NCBI GenBank assembly: GCA_934476235.1 | Contig: CAKSNL010000008.1 | Location: forward strand, 30,894-94,893 | Origin: an uncultured Clostridia bacterium | GTDB lineage: Bacteria > Bacillota > Clostridia > CAKSNL01 > HGM11501 | Length of the DNA: 64,000 bases | Direction of reading: 5' to 3' | Shown: in pieces, positions 9,511 through 16,682 of the stretch | Numbering within the stretch: position 1 is the stretch's first letter | Layout: each line of letters opens with the position of its first letter | The notes under the pieces: generated by a model | What the model saw: only the letters and a program-made list of their open reading frames with translations | Database searches by the model: none | Told to the model about the DNA's origin: nothing | Program-made: the position numbers and the translations under genes

Positions 9511-10535
9511 TGGAAAACAAAGAAAATGTGACTCCCGAAAAGGAGAGCAATAAAGAGGTTTTTGATAAGCCCAAGCGCCTCACAAAAGAGGAGAGAGCCG
9601 CGATCCGCGAGGCAAACCGCCGCGCGGCAAAGAAGAGAAAGGCAGCTGCGGCGCTTTCCGAAAAACAGGCAAGAGCCGGATACTGGTTTGTCGCTCCGTG
9701 GATTTTAGGCGTTATATTCCTGTTTTTGATCCCGGTCGTAACATCCTTTATTTATTCATTCTGCCGCGTCGGAGTAAGAGCCGGCGGCGCAAAGCTCACG
9801 TTTGTGGGACTTTCAAACTACATTTACATTTTCACAAAGAGCGAGACCTTCCTTCCCGCACTTGCGGACTCACTTAAGGATATGCTCTATCAGGTTCCGA
9901 TTATCGCATTCTTCAGTATGTTTATCGCTCAGATATTAAATCAGAAGTTTGTCGGCAGAACCGCGGCGAGAATCATGTTCTTCCTGCCTGTTATCATCGC
10001 CTCCGGCGTTGTTATAGAGATACTCACAAAGACGGGCATGAGCACAAACGTTAACCTGGGTCAGCAGTCGAACATCTTCACATTCCAGGAAGAATCGGCA
10101 ATACTTAAGATATTGAATCAGTCGGGAATAAGCCAGTCTCTTATAGAATACCTAAAGACTCTGGTCAGCAACATTTTCGACATAACATGGAAGAGCGGTA
10201 TTCAGATTCTTTTGTATCTGTCAGCGTTGCAGTCAATTCCGAAGTCATATTACGAGGTTTCTTCGATGGAGGGTGCAACCCCCTGGGAGGAGTACTGGAA
10301 GATAACCTTCCCGCTTCTTTCACCCATGAGCCTTGTGTGCGTTGTGTACACCATAATCGACTCGTTCACCTACTATCAGAACGCGGTTATGAAGCTTATC
10401 GACACTAACAATATGGCAAGCGGTAACGCCGGAATAGGCGCGGCGATGAGCTGGATATACTTCATCGTTATCGCGCTGATACTCGTGCTTATTGTGAAAT
10501 TCGTGTTTGCAAAAACCGTATATACTGAGGAATAG
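9510..10535 (+). CDS. Carbohydrate ABC transporter permease, second pair (MalF-like)
   Basis: 341 residues: a long Lys/Arg/Ala-rich cytoplasmic N terminus (about 1-50), then six membrane segments. The coupling loop is EVSSMEGATPWEEYWKITFP. ATG 9510 overlaps the TAA stop of the DUF5696 gene by one base; the upstream GTG at 9504 is less likely because the GAGGGGTGA site at about 9495-9503 is best spaced for 9510. Together with the next gene it makes a second permease heterodimer in one operon, yet only one binding protein is visible. Confidence 0.88.
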   Translation: MENKENVTPEKESNKEVFDKPKRLTKEERAAIREANRRAAKKRKAAAALSEKQARAGYWFVAPWILGVIFLFLIPVVTSFIYSFCRVGVRAGGAKLTFVGLSNYIYIFTKSETFLPALADSLKDMLYQVPIIAFFSMFIAQILNQKFVGRTAARIMFFLPVIIASGVVIEILTKTGMSTNVNLGQQSNIFTFQEESAILKILNQSGISQSLIEYLKTLVSNIFDITWKSGIQILLYLSALQSIPKSYYEVSSMEGATPWEEYWKITFPLLSPMSLVCVVYTIIDSFTYYQNAVMKLIDTNNMASGNAGIGAAMSWIYFIVIALILVLIVKFVFAKTVYTEE

Positions 10536-10546
10536 GAGGTGCCGGA

Positions 10547-11605
10547 ATGAGACCTGAATTATCAAAACTTTCAAAAGAAGAATTCAAGCAGGAAATGAAA
10601 CGCCGTGACGAAGAAATGAAATCCAGCGGAAAAAGCCACGGTATCGGATTGAAGCGTTTCGGCTCCGCGTACTTCAAAAAGCAGCTTATGCATGTGCTTT
10701 TCACGATCTTCCGCGCATTCCTTCTTATCGGACTGTCATATATCGTGCTTTATCCGGTGTTCAGAATGTTGAGCAAGGCGTTCAGCGAGGATTACGTTGC
10801 GTCGGCGACAAGCATCTGGATTCCCGATCATGTCGGCATGACAAATGTTAACTACGCGATGACGTTCTTAAATTACTGGCAGGCATTCTGGTGCAGCGTC
10901 AGAATTTCCTTAGGAAGCGCCATTTTGCAGGTTATTTCCAGCGCGGTTGTCGGATACGGATTTGCAAGATTCAAATTTAAGGGAAGAGGGCTCCTTTTCG
11001 GTCTTGTCATACTGACAATGATCATCCCGCCCCAGACTTATCTTGTATCTCTCTTCATGATATACAGAAAGTTTGACTTCTTTAAGCTTCTGGCGATACC
11101 GTCGCTTATAGCCGGCAAGAACCTGGGAATCAACCTTATCGGAACGTCGTGGACGATGTGGATCCCCGCGATACTCGGCGTAGGACTCAGAGGCGGACTT
11201 TTCATCTACATATTCAGACAGTTCTTCAGAGGTATGAGCAAGGAGCTTGAAGAGGCTGCTTATATCGACGGATGCGGTCCTTTCGGAACCTTCCTTCGCA
11301 TAATGGCTCCCAACGCGCTTGCTTCGGGACTGGTAGTTTTCCTGTTCTCTTTGGTATGGCACTGGAACGACTATTTCGTAACATCGTCCCTTTTCACCTC
11401 GCCTAACAAACCGAGACCGCTTTCGCTTACACTTATGGCGAAGTACGGCGAGATCGGAATCACGTTCATGAGCTCTGACGATGTAAACGGCGGATATATC
11501 TTAAACGCGGCGGCACTTTTGGTGGTACTGCCTATGATAATCGTATTCGCATTCACGCAGAGATACTTTATCGAGAGCGTTGATAAGGTCGGCGTTAAGG
11601 GCTGA
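10547..11605 (+). CDS. Carbohydrate ABC transporter permease, second pair (MalG-like)
   Basis: 352 residues with a polar N terminus (about 1-48) and six membrane segments. The EAA loop reads EEAAYIDGCGPFGTFLRIMA. It starts at ATG 10547 with AGGAGG at 10534-10539, 11 bases after the previous stop. It is the last gene of the uptake operon, and a strong hairpin follows at 11620. Length is slightly above the usual 280-300 residues because of the N-terminal tail. Confidence 0.88.
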   Translation: MRPELSKLSKEEFKQEMKRRDEEMKSSGKSHGIGLKRFGSAYFKKQLMHVLFTIFRAFLLIGLSYIVLYPVFRMLSKAFSEDYVASATSIWIPDHVGMTNVNYAMTFLNYWQAFWCSVRISLGSAILQVISSAVVGYGFARFKFKGRGLLFGLVILTMIIPPQTYLVSLFMIYRKFDFFKLLAIPSLIAGKNLGINLIGTSWTMWIPAILGVGLRGGLFIYIFRQFFRGMSKELEEAAYIDGCGPFGTFLRIMAPNALASGLVVFLFSLVWHWNDYFVTSSLFTSPNKPRPLSLTLMAKYGEIGITFMSSDDVNGGYILNAAALLVVLPMIIVFAFTQRYFIESVDKVGVKG

Positions 11606-11619
11606 TCTTCAGGCATACT

Positions 11620-11655
11620 AAAAAGTACTGTAACTTTAAGTTACAGTACTTTTTG
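11620..11655. terminator. Bidirectional intrinsic terminator
   Basis: A 16-bp perfect inverted repeat (arms 11620-11635 and 11639-11654, three-base loop) whose arms begin with A5 and end in T4. It can therefore stop both the uptake operon from the left and the ACT-domain/ung operon from the right. Confidence 0.9.
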
Positions 11656-11670
11656 CATTATGCCGGTATA

Positions 11671-12036
11671 TTAAACTATTTCGTGCCCTTTTTCAGAAAG
11701 AGCGGAAAGAGCCTTGTCATAGTTTTCGCTTTTGACCAAAATATAGTCGGTATTATACGTCGAAACGGCGAAAAGCCCGATTTTGTTTTCGGCTAGGATT
11801 CCGGAAATTTCGGAAAGAATCCCGATGAGCGAAAAGTCAAGCACTCCTTGGATTCTTACGGCGCGCCAGGGGAAATCTGCCGCATAGGCGTTTTCCGGCA
11901 CGTCGTTTAATGGGCAGACGAGGGAGAGCTCCTCATCCGTCGCGGCGCAGAAGGTGAAAGGGCGGCTCGGGTCAACTCCGGAAAAGTCCTTCACCTTGCA
12001 GACGGCGAATTCGCCGTCAATTTTCTTTATCTTCAT
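11671..12036 (-). CDS. ACT-domain protein
   Basis: 121 residues, a small stand-alone ACT-fold protein of the type that binds amino acids or other small ligands. The C-terminal half (GVLDFSLIGILSEISGILAE, then VSTYNTDYILVKSEN) carries the ACT pattern with the Gly at the ligand turn. The N-terminal half resembles the first, degenerate ACT repeat seen in CASTOR-like bacterial proteins. ATG 12036 is preceded by GAGGTGAATT. It lies 8 bases after ung on the same strand, so the two are co-transcribed. The ligand is unknown. Confidence 0.8.
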   Translation of the reverse strand: MKIKKIDGEFAVCKVKDFSGVDPSRPFTFCAATDEELSLVCPLNDVPENAYAADFPWRAVRIQGVLDFSLIGILSEISGILAENKIGLFAVSTYNTDYILVKSENYDKALSALSEKGHEIV

Positions 12037-12044
12037 AATTCACC

Positions 12045-12719
12045 TCAGATATTCTTTATCTGCCAGTCGATGGGCGATTTTACAAGCGAGATGAGCGTTT
12101 CGTTAGCCTTTGAAAAATGGCGGCAGCCGAAAAATCCGCGGGACGCGGAAAGCGGGCTCGGGTGCGCCGCGGTAAAGATATAGTGGCGCGACTTGTCGAT
12201 AAGCTCCGCCTTGGACTGCGCGTGATTGCCCCAGAGAAGGAAGATGACAGGGTCTTTCCGCTCGGAAAGCGCACTTATTACGCGGTCGGTAAATATCTCC
12301 CAGCCCTTGCCCTTGTGGGCGAGCGCCTCACCCTCGCGGACGGTCAGAATGGTGTTTAACAAAAGCACGCCCTGTTTTGCCCAGTCCATTAAATATCCGT
12401 TATTCGGAATGTAGGTCCCGACGTCGTCGCGCAGCTCCTTATAAATGTTCAAGAGTGAGGGTGGAGCCGGAACTCCCGGCTGAACCGAGAAGCACATTCC
12501 GTGCGCCTGACCGACCTCATGATACGGGTCCTGCCCGATGATGACGACCTTTGTGTCATGATACGAGGTGGTCTTGAGCGCGGAAAAAATTCTGTGCATA
12601 TCGGGAAACACCGTGCGGTTAGAGTATTCCTCTTTTAAGAACGCGCGAAGCTTCAGGTAATATTCTTTTTTAAATTCGTCCTCCAAAATGCCGTTCCAGT
12701 CGTTTCCGAAATCTATCAT
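12045..12719 (-). CDS. ung: Uracil-DNA glycosylase (family 1)
   Basis: Removes uracil from DNA, the first step of base excision repair. The water-activating motif GQDPYH, the LLLNTILTV segment and the HPSPLSASRGFFGCRHFS motif are all intact. Start ATG 12719 is chosen over the longer frame from 12791: it has a GGAG site at good spacing and gives 224 residues, the normal family length. The extra 24 codons upstream (MKKARAKFS...) do not belong to the family. It is transcribed with the ACT-domain gene. Confidence 0.95.
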   Translation of the reverse strand: MIDFGNDWNGILEDEFKKEYYLKLRAFLKEEYSNRTVFPDMHRIFSALKTTSYHDTKVVIIGQDPYHEVGQAHGMCFSVQPGVPAPPSLLNIYKELRDDVGTYIPNNGYLMDWAKQGVLLLNTILTVREGEALAHKGKGWEIFTDRVISALSERKDPVIFLLWGNHAQSKAELIDKSRHYIFTAAHPSPLSASRGFFGCRHFSKANETLISLVKSPIDWQIKNI

Positions 12720-12829
12720 AATAATCTCCGTTCCGCCCGTGTGCGTTTTCTCTATAACAAAGCGGGAAAATTTCGCACGGGCTTTTTTCATATTCCGCCG
12801 CGGGGTGACGCGAAAGCAGCGTTTCTAAT

Positions 12830-12862
12830 AAAAAATGCGGACCTTTAAGTCCGCATTTTAAT
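12830..12862 (-). terminator. Intrinsic terminator after rpsU
   Basis: An 11-bp stem (AAAATGCGGAC at 12832-12842 with GTCCGCATTTT at 12849-12859) and a 6-base loop. On the minus strand it is followed by a T-rich run (complement of 12825-12836), placing it just downstream of rpsU. Confidence 0.85.
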
Positions 12863-12911
12863 AAGCATCTTCGGCAAACCCCGTTATGTTAATGCGAAGG
12901 CCGCGTAAGTA

Positions 12912-13088
12912 TTACATATACTTTCTTTTACGAGCTGCTTCCGATTTCTTTTTGCGCTTAACACTGGGTTTTTCGTAATGTTCTCTCTTTCTAACCTCGG
13001 ACAAAACACCTGCCTTAGCGCAAGAACGCTTAAAACGACGAAGAGCGCTGTCCAACGACTCGTTTTCTTTAACTCTGATTTCCGACAC
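12912..13088 (-). CDS. rpsU: 30S ribosomal protein S21
   Basis: A 58-residue basic protein of the small ribosomal subunit. The translation starts MSEIRVKENESLDSALRRFK and ends in a Lys/Arg-rich tail (KRKKKSEAARKRKYM), both classic for S21. The start is GTG at 13088 with a GGAGGGAGGG site upstream. Being under 60 codons, it is easily missed; a longer ORF in another frame (12884-13180) overlaps it and is not real. It has its own promoter inside the end of the flippase gene and a leader of about 90 bases. Confidence 0.95.
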   Translation of the reverse strand: MSEIRVKENESLDSALRRFKRSCAKAGVLSEVRKREHYEKPSVKRKKKSEAARKRKYM

Positions 13089-13182
13089 GGTATATCCCTC
13101 CCTCCGCTTTTTACAGTTGACAGCAATGGATGTATGCCGCTGTCACAATGAAATAATACGGGATTCGCAAAGTGATACAAGA

Positions 13183-13211
13183 ATTATACATTAAAATTCG
13201 GAAATAGTCAA
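13183..13211 (-). promoter_or_regulatory. Sigma-A promoter of rpsU
   Basis: On the minus strand TTGACT (13206-13211) and TATAAT (13183-13188) are separated by 17 bases. It overlaps the last codons of the flippase gene (stop at 13208). The leader contains an inverted repeat GACAGC/GCTGTC (about 13119-13146). Confidence 0.8.
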
Positions 13212-14707
13212 GTTATTTTAGAGAAAAATATTATTTTTTTCTTCAAATATATGAAATATACCGCAAATGAGTACAAAATAAGCGCTGAAAAAAATGATAT
13301 TGCCGAGGATAAAGCTATGCCGAGCGAGGGTATAATAGATAAATAGAAAAAATGCCCGCCGACGAATGAAATAAGAGCAAAGACCGAGGGCGAAAGCGCG
13401 TAAAGCGCGGAGCCGGGAACCAGACCGACGCCGGACGATGCGGTAAAAAAGCTCGGCACGAGAAAGAAGATATTGGAAAGAGCGTACGCCGCTATATAGC
13501 CGTACACTCCCAGCAACGGCGTCAGAATAACGGTCAAAAGAAGCTCGGATATGTTGGAAGCAAATGAATAGAGCGACGCTTTTTTCTCGCAGCCGGACGC
13601 GTTCATGACAGAATTTAATATGTGCCTGAAGGTCGCCGCGAGCCCGCCTATAGCCATAACCGGGAGAAAGAGAGCGACCCTTGAATCGGAAAAGAGCACC
13701 GAGGCAAAAAAGCCGCGGAACACTATCATTGAAAATGTGCACGGAAAGGCGAAAAGAGAGGTGATGAGAAAAACCTTTTCGCATTTTCTTATCACGGCTC
13801 CCCGGTTGTTCTTTTTAAGGTTTTCCGAAATATACGGCACTAAGTTCACCGTCACGGCGTTTGTGAAAACACAGGGCATGTATAAAAGCGGCATTATCAT
13901 TCCGCTGATGACGCCGAGAACCCCCGTCGCCTCGCTCCTCGTGAGACCGTTTTCTGTAAGAAGGAACGGAATTAAGATGTTCGACGCGGAGGAGAGCACG
14001 GACTCCGCCGTTTTTGCGGCGGTGACGGGGAGGGCTACCGAGGCGATGCCGCTTTTTAAGGGACCAAGCGGCGGGGCGCTTACACCGCGCGTGTGCTTTT
14101 TATAGGAAATGGTGAGCATTGCAAGGCTTAGCGCTTCGCCGAGCAATATCCCCAGCGTGAGCACCGCCGATGAGCGCGTAATGTCGCCGCGCGAGAAAAA
14201 TATCAAAAGGAGCACGACCGAAAACGTGCGGAAAAGCTGCTCCGATATCTCGGTAACGGCAGGGACCTTCACGCATGAGTCGGAATAGAAGCTGCTTTTA
14301 TAGACGTTTTCAAAGCCTGTGATTAAAACGGCGAAGGATAAAATCAAAAGCGAAGGATACGTGCGCCTGTCGCCCAAAAATAACGAGAGAGGCTTTGCGA
14401 AAATGAAAAGCGCCGAGAACAAAATGAGCGAAACGTAAAGCACGGCTTTGAGCGCGGAGCACGTTACCGCCTTCTTAAGAGCCGGAGTTTTCGCCTCGGG
14501 AATCTTTTTCATCGCGGCGACGGGAATTCCGGAGGCGACCACGGCGCAGCACACCGAATATACCGGCATTACGAGCGCGAAAAGCCCGAGCCCCTCGGCA
14601 CCTATAAAGCGGCTTATGAAAATGCGGTATAAAAAGCCGGTCATGCGTGTGATAATATTGGCGCCGGTCATAAAAAGCGTGTTGTACGTAAATGATTTTT
14701 TCTTCAG
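13208..14707 (-). CDS. SpoVB/MurJ-like polysaccharide flippase (MOP superfamily), apparent CTG start
   Basis: A polytopic membrane protein, 499 residues with about 13-14 hydrophobic segments, of the stage V sporulation protein B/polysaccharide exporter family that flips lipid-linked sugars. The N terminus ITRMTGFLYRIFISRFIGAE is the family signature. The only ATG (14671) has no ribosome site and would remove the conserved KKKSFTYNTLF leader. In frame, a CTG at 14707 sits 8 bases after a perfect GGGAGG (14716-14721), so CTG is proposed as the start codon. Whether it acts in spore cortex, peptidoglycan or capsule synthesis cannot be decided. Confidence 0.85.
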   Translation of the reverse strand: MKKKSFTYNTLFMTGANIITRMTGFLYRIFISRFIGAEGLGLFALVMPVYSVCCAVVASGIPVAAMKKIPEAKTPALKKAVTCSALKAVLYVSLILFSALFIFAKPLSLFLGDRRTYPSLLILSFAVLITGFENVYKSSFYSDSCVKVPAVTEISEQLFRTFSVVLLLIFFSRGDITRSSAVLTLGILLGEALSLAMLTISYKKHTRGVSAPPLGPLKSGIASVALPVTAAKTAESVLSSASNILIPFLLTENGLTRSEATGVLGVISGMIMPLLYMPCVFTNAVTVNLVPYISENLKKNNRGAVIRKCEKVFLITSLFAFPCTFSMIVFRGFFASVLFSDSRVALFLPVMAIGGLAATFRHILNSVMNASGCEKKASLYSFASNISELLLTVILTPLLGVYGYIAAYALSNIFFLVPSFFTASSGVGLVPGSALYALSPSVFALISFVGGHFFYLSIIPSLGIALSSAISFFSALILYSFAVYFIYLKKKIIFFSKIT

Positions 14708-14772
14708 AAAACGCGCCTCCCTTACAGGTTTTTTAAATTCTATGCGAAAAAGAAAAATATTATCAATAGAAA

Positions 14773-14801
14773 TTGACTTTGATGATTTTTTGTGGTAAAA
14801 T
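14773..14801 (+). promoter_or_regulatory. Sigma-A promoter of the DUF4430 lipoprotein gene
   Basis: TTGACT (14773-14778), 17-base spacer, TAAAAT (14796-14801), about 40 bases before the ATG at 14843. Confidence 0.8.
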
Positions 14802-14842
14802 AATGAGAGTGGTTACCGAATGAAGCGGGAAAGGAAAATTTT

Positions 14843-15238
14843 ATGAAAAAATTCACATCTGTTTTTCTGGCGGTTATAATATTGGTATTTGCATTTTCCG
14901 GCTGCACCGGGCAGAAAGAAAAGCAGCTTTTCGGAACCGTCGCCATAATCGGTCCGGACGGTGAAATGATACTGGATACGGAGCTTTACGTCAATGCCGA
15001 AAACGCCACCGCGGCGGACGCCGTGAAGGAAGCCTGCTCCCAGGTCAGACTGACCTACACTTACGAAAACGGGATGTTTGACGATTTCGGCGGCGTTGCC
15101 TCGGGCGAGGAGGACGGATGGCTTTTTTATAACGAAGGGGAGTTATCCGATGTCGGCGCCGGTCAGTGCGAGATAAAGAACGCATTTGAGATCGAGTTCA
15201 GATACGAAAACTATAATGAAAGTTTTTCCTTAAACTGA
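14843..15238 (+). CDS. DUF4430-type lipoprotein
   Basis: 131 residues. A lipoprotein signal peptide ends in the lipobox FSGC (Cys about residue 20), so it is anchored to the outer face of the membrane. The rest has the DUF4430/transcobalamin-C-like pattern (ATAADAVKEA, then DGWLFYNEGELSDVGAG), a small beta-grasp-like domain found on Gram-positive surface proteins and sometimes linked to cobalamin or surface adhesion. The ribosome site is GGAAAGGA. It is monocistronic: its own promoter precedes it, and a separate perfect promoter follows for the str operon. Confidence 0.8.
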   Translation: MKKFTSVFLAVIILVFAFSGCTGQKEKQLFGTVAIIGPDGEMILDTELYVNAENATAADAVKEACSQVRLTYTYENGMFDDFGGVASGEEDGWLFYNEGELSDVGAGQCEIKNAFEIEFRYENYNESFSLN

Positions 15239-15247
15239 GAAAAATGC

Positions 15248-15276
15248 TTGACAAGCTTGACAAAGCGTGATATAAT
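15248..15276 (+). promoter_or_regulatory. Consensus sigma-A promoter of the str operon
   Basis: A perfect TTGACA (15248-15253), 17-base spacer, perfect TATAAT (15271-15276). A second TTGACA lies inside the spacer (15257-15262), too close to the -10 to act with it. This is the strongest-looking promoter in the left half of the window. Confidence 0.92.
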
Positions 15277-15318
15277 TTATAATTGTATGGGTATGTTTGT
15301 GAGAAAAGGTGGAGCAAA

Positions 15319-15558
15319 ATGATCAGCGAATTGCAGACTGCAAATAAGACCGTCGGTTTTAAGCAGTCGGTCAAAAAGATACTAAGCGGTGAGGGCAGAA
15401 AAGCTTTTGCTGCAAAGGATGCGTCTCCTTCTATTACGGACGAAATAGTTAAGATATGCGAAAAGTCAGGTGTGCCGCTCGAATGGGTCGGCACGATGGA
15501 CGAGCTGGGCAGAGCCTGCGGGATAGAAGTGGGCGCTGCCGTTGCTGTTGTTTATTGA
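15319..15558 (+). CDS. L7Ae-family ribosomal/kink-turn protein (YbxF-like)
   Basis: A 79-residue RNA-binding protein of the L7Ae/L30e/S12e family, which recognises kink-turns. The pattern DEIVKICEKSGVPLEWVGTMDELGRACGIEVGAAV matches the family core. ATG 15319 with AAAGGTGGAGC upstream is preferred to the longer frame from 15283. It is the first gene of the str operon, directly before rpsL, the same position as ybxF in Bacillus. Confidence 0.88.
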   Translation: MISELQTANKTVGFKQSVKKILSGEGRKAFAAKDASPSITDEIVKICEKSGVPLEWVGTMDELGRACGIEVGAAVAVVY

Positions 15559-15605
15559 CGGATTTATCCGTTGATATAAAAATAAATCAAGGAGGTGGAA
15601 ATTAA

Positions 15606-16025
15606 ATGCCGACATTTAACCAGTTGGTCAGAACAGGCAGAACCACGAATGTGAAGAAGTCTACGGCTCCCGCATTACAGAAGGGTTTTGACTCTCTTAA
15701 GAACAGAGCAACCGATCAGGATTCTCCCCAGAAGAGAGGCGTTTGCACTTACGTTAAGACGAAGACCCCCAAGAAGCCTAACTCAGCGCTTCGTAAAATT
15801 GCCAGAGTAAGACTTACCAACGGTACTGAGGTAACGAGCTACATCCCCGGCGAAGGTCACAACCTTCAGGAGCACAGCGTTGTTCTTATAAGGGGCGGAA
15901 GGGTAAGAGACCTTCCCGGTGTACGTTATCACATTATCAGAGGCGCTCTCGACGCGTCGGGTGTTGCTGACAGAAATCAGTCAAGATCCAAGTACGGCGC
16001 GAAGAAGGCAAAGGCTAAGAAATAA
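15606..16025 (+). CDS. rpsL: 30S ribosomal protein S12
   Basis: 139 residues, decoding-centre protein of the small subunit. The TPKKPNSALRK motif with the Lys that determines streptomycin sensitivity is wild type, and the second conserved loop (RGGRVRDLPGVRYHIIRG) is intact. An AAGGAGGTGG site precedes the ATG. It follows the L7Ae-like gene by 47 bases and precedes rpsG by 148 bases holding a hairpin. Confidence 0.98.
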   Translation: MPTFNQLVRTGRTTNVKKSTAPALQKGFDSLKNRATDQDSPQKRGVCTYVKTKTPKKPNSALRKIARVRLTNGTEVTSYIPGEGHNLQEHSVVLIRGGRVRDLPGVRYHIIRGALDASGVADRNQSRSKYGAKKAKAKK

Positions 16026-16047
16026 TAGCCGCTAAAAAAGCATGTTG

Positions 16048-16096
16048 TTCCGTAGATGGAATGACAAATTAGGTTGTGCGGTCTACGGAATTTTTA
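16048..16096 (+). terminator. Terminator-like hairpin between rpsL and rpsG
   Basis: TTCCGTAGA (16048-16056) pairs perfectly with TCTACGGAA (16082-16090), followed at once by T5. The 25-base loop is long. It sits inside the str operon with no clear new promoter after it, so it may act as a partial terminator, processing site or attenuator. Confidence 0.5.
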
Positions 16097-16173
16097 TAGA
16101 TTGCACTTACAAGAAAGGATTTCTTGAGTACCTATGAATTCATTATTTAAATTTTATGAAGGAGGGAAGAACA

Positions 16174-16644
16174 GTGCCGAGAAGAGGATTTGTTCCCAAA
16201 AGAGATGTTTTGCCTGATCCCATGTATAACGACACCACTGTTACGAGACTTATAAACAACATCATGCTTGACGGTAAGAAGGGTGTTGCGCAGAAGATCG
16301 TATACGATGCGTTCGATATCGTACGTGAGAAGACAGGAAAGGAGCCGCTCGAGGTTTTCAATCAGGCTATGGAGGCTATTATGCCCGTGCTTGAGGTTAA
16401 AGCAAGAAGAGTCGGCGGTGCAACATATCAGGTTCCCATGGAAGTGCGTCCCGAAAGACGCCGCACATTGGGCTTGAGATGGCTCACTATGTATTCAAGA
16501 GCTCGTAACGAGAGAAACATGTGCGAAAGACTCGCAAACGAGATCATTGACGCTACAAACGGACTTGGCGGATCAGTTAAGAAGAGAGAAGATACTCACA
16601 AAATGGCTGAGGCGAACAAGGCGTTTGCTCATTACAGATGGTAG
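16174..16644 (+). CDS. rpsG: 30S ribosomal protein S7
   Basis: 156 residues, the normal family length, and the primary binder of the 3' major domain of 16S rRNA. It starts MPRRGFVPKRDVL at GTG 16174 with GGAGGG at 16161-16166; the ATG at 16156 belongs to the leader and would put a non-family extension on the protein. The end KMAEANKAFAHYRW is the canonical S7 C terminus. Confidence 0.97.
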   Translation: MPRRGFVPKRDVLPDPMYNDTTVTRLINNIMLDGKKGVAQKIVYDAFDIVREKTGKEPLEVFNQAMEAIMPVLEVKARRVGGATYQVPMEVRPERRRTLGLRWLTMYSRARNERNMCERLANEIIDATNGLGGSVKKREDTHKMAEANKAFAHYRW

Positions 16645-16682
16645 TATTACCACAGTAGTAACCGACGAAAGGAGAGATATTT

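Noticed and set aside
12735..12790. Inverted repeat GCCCGT...ACGGGC followed by T6 on the plus strand upstream of ung
   Set aside because: Long loop, bulged stem, and no plus-strand transcript would need ending there; probably chance in the ung leader.
12884..13180. 98-codon minus-strand frame overlapping rpsU
   Set aside because: Different frame from the clear S21 gene; protein looks random and has no family pattern.
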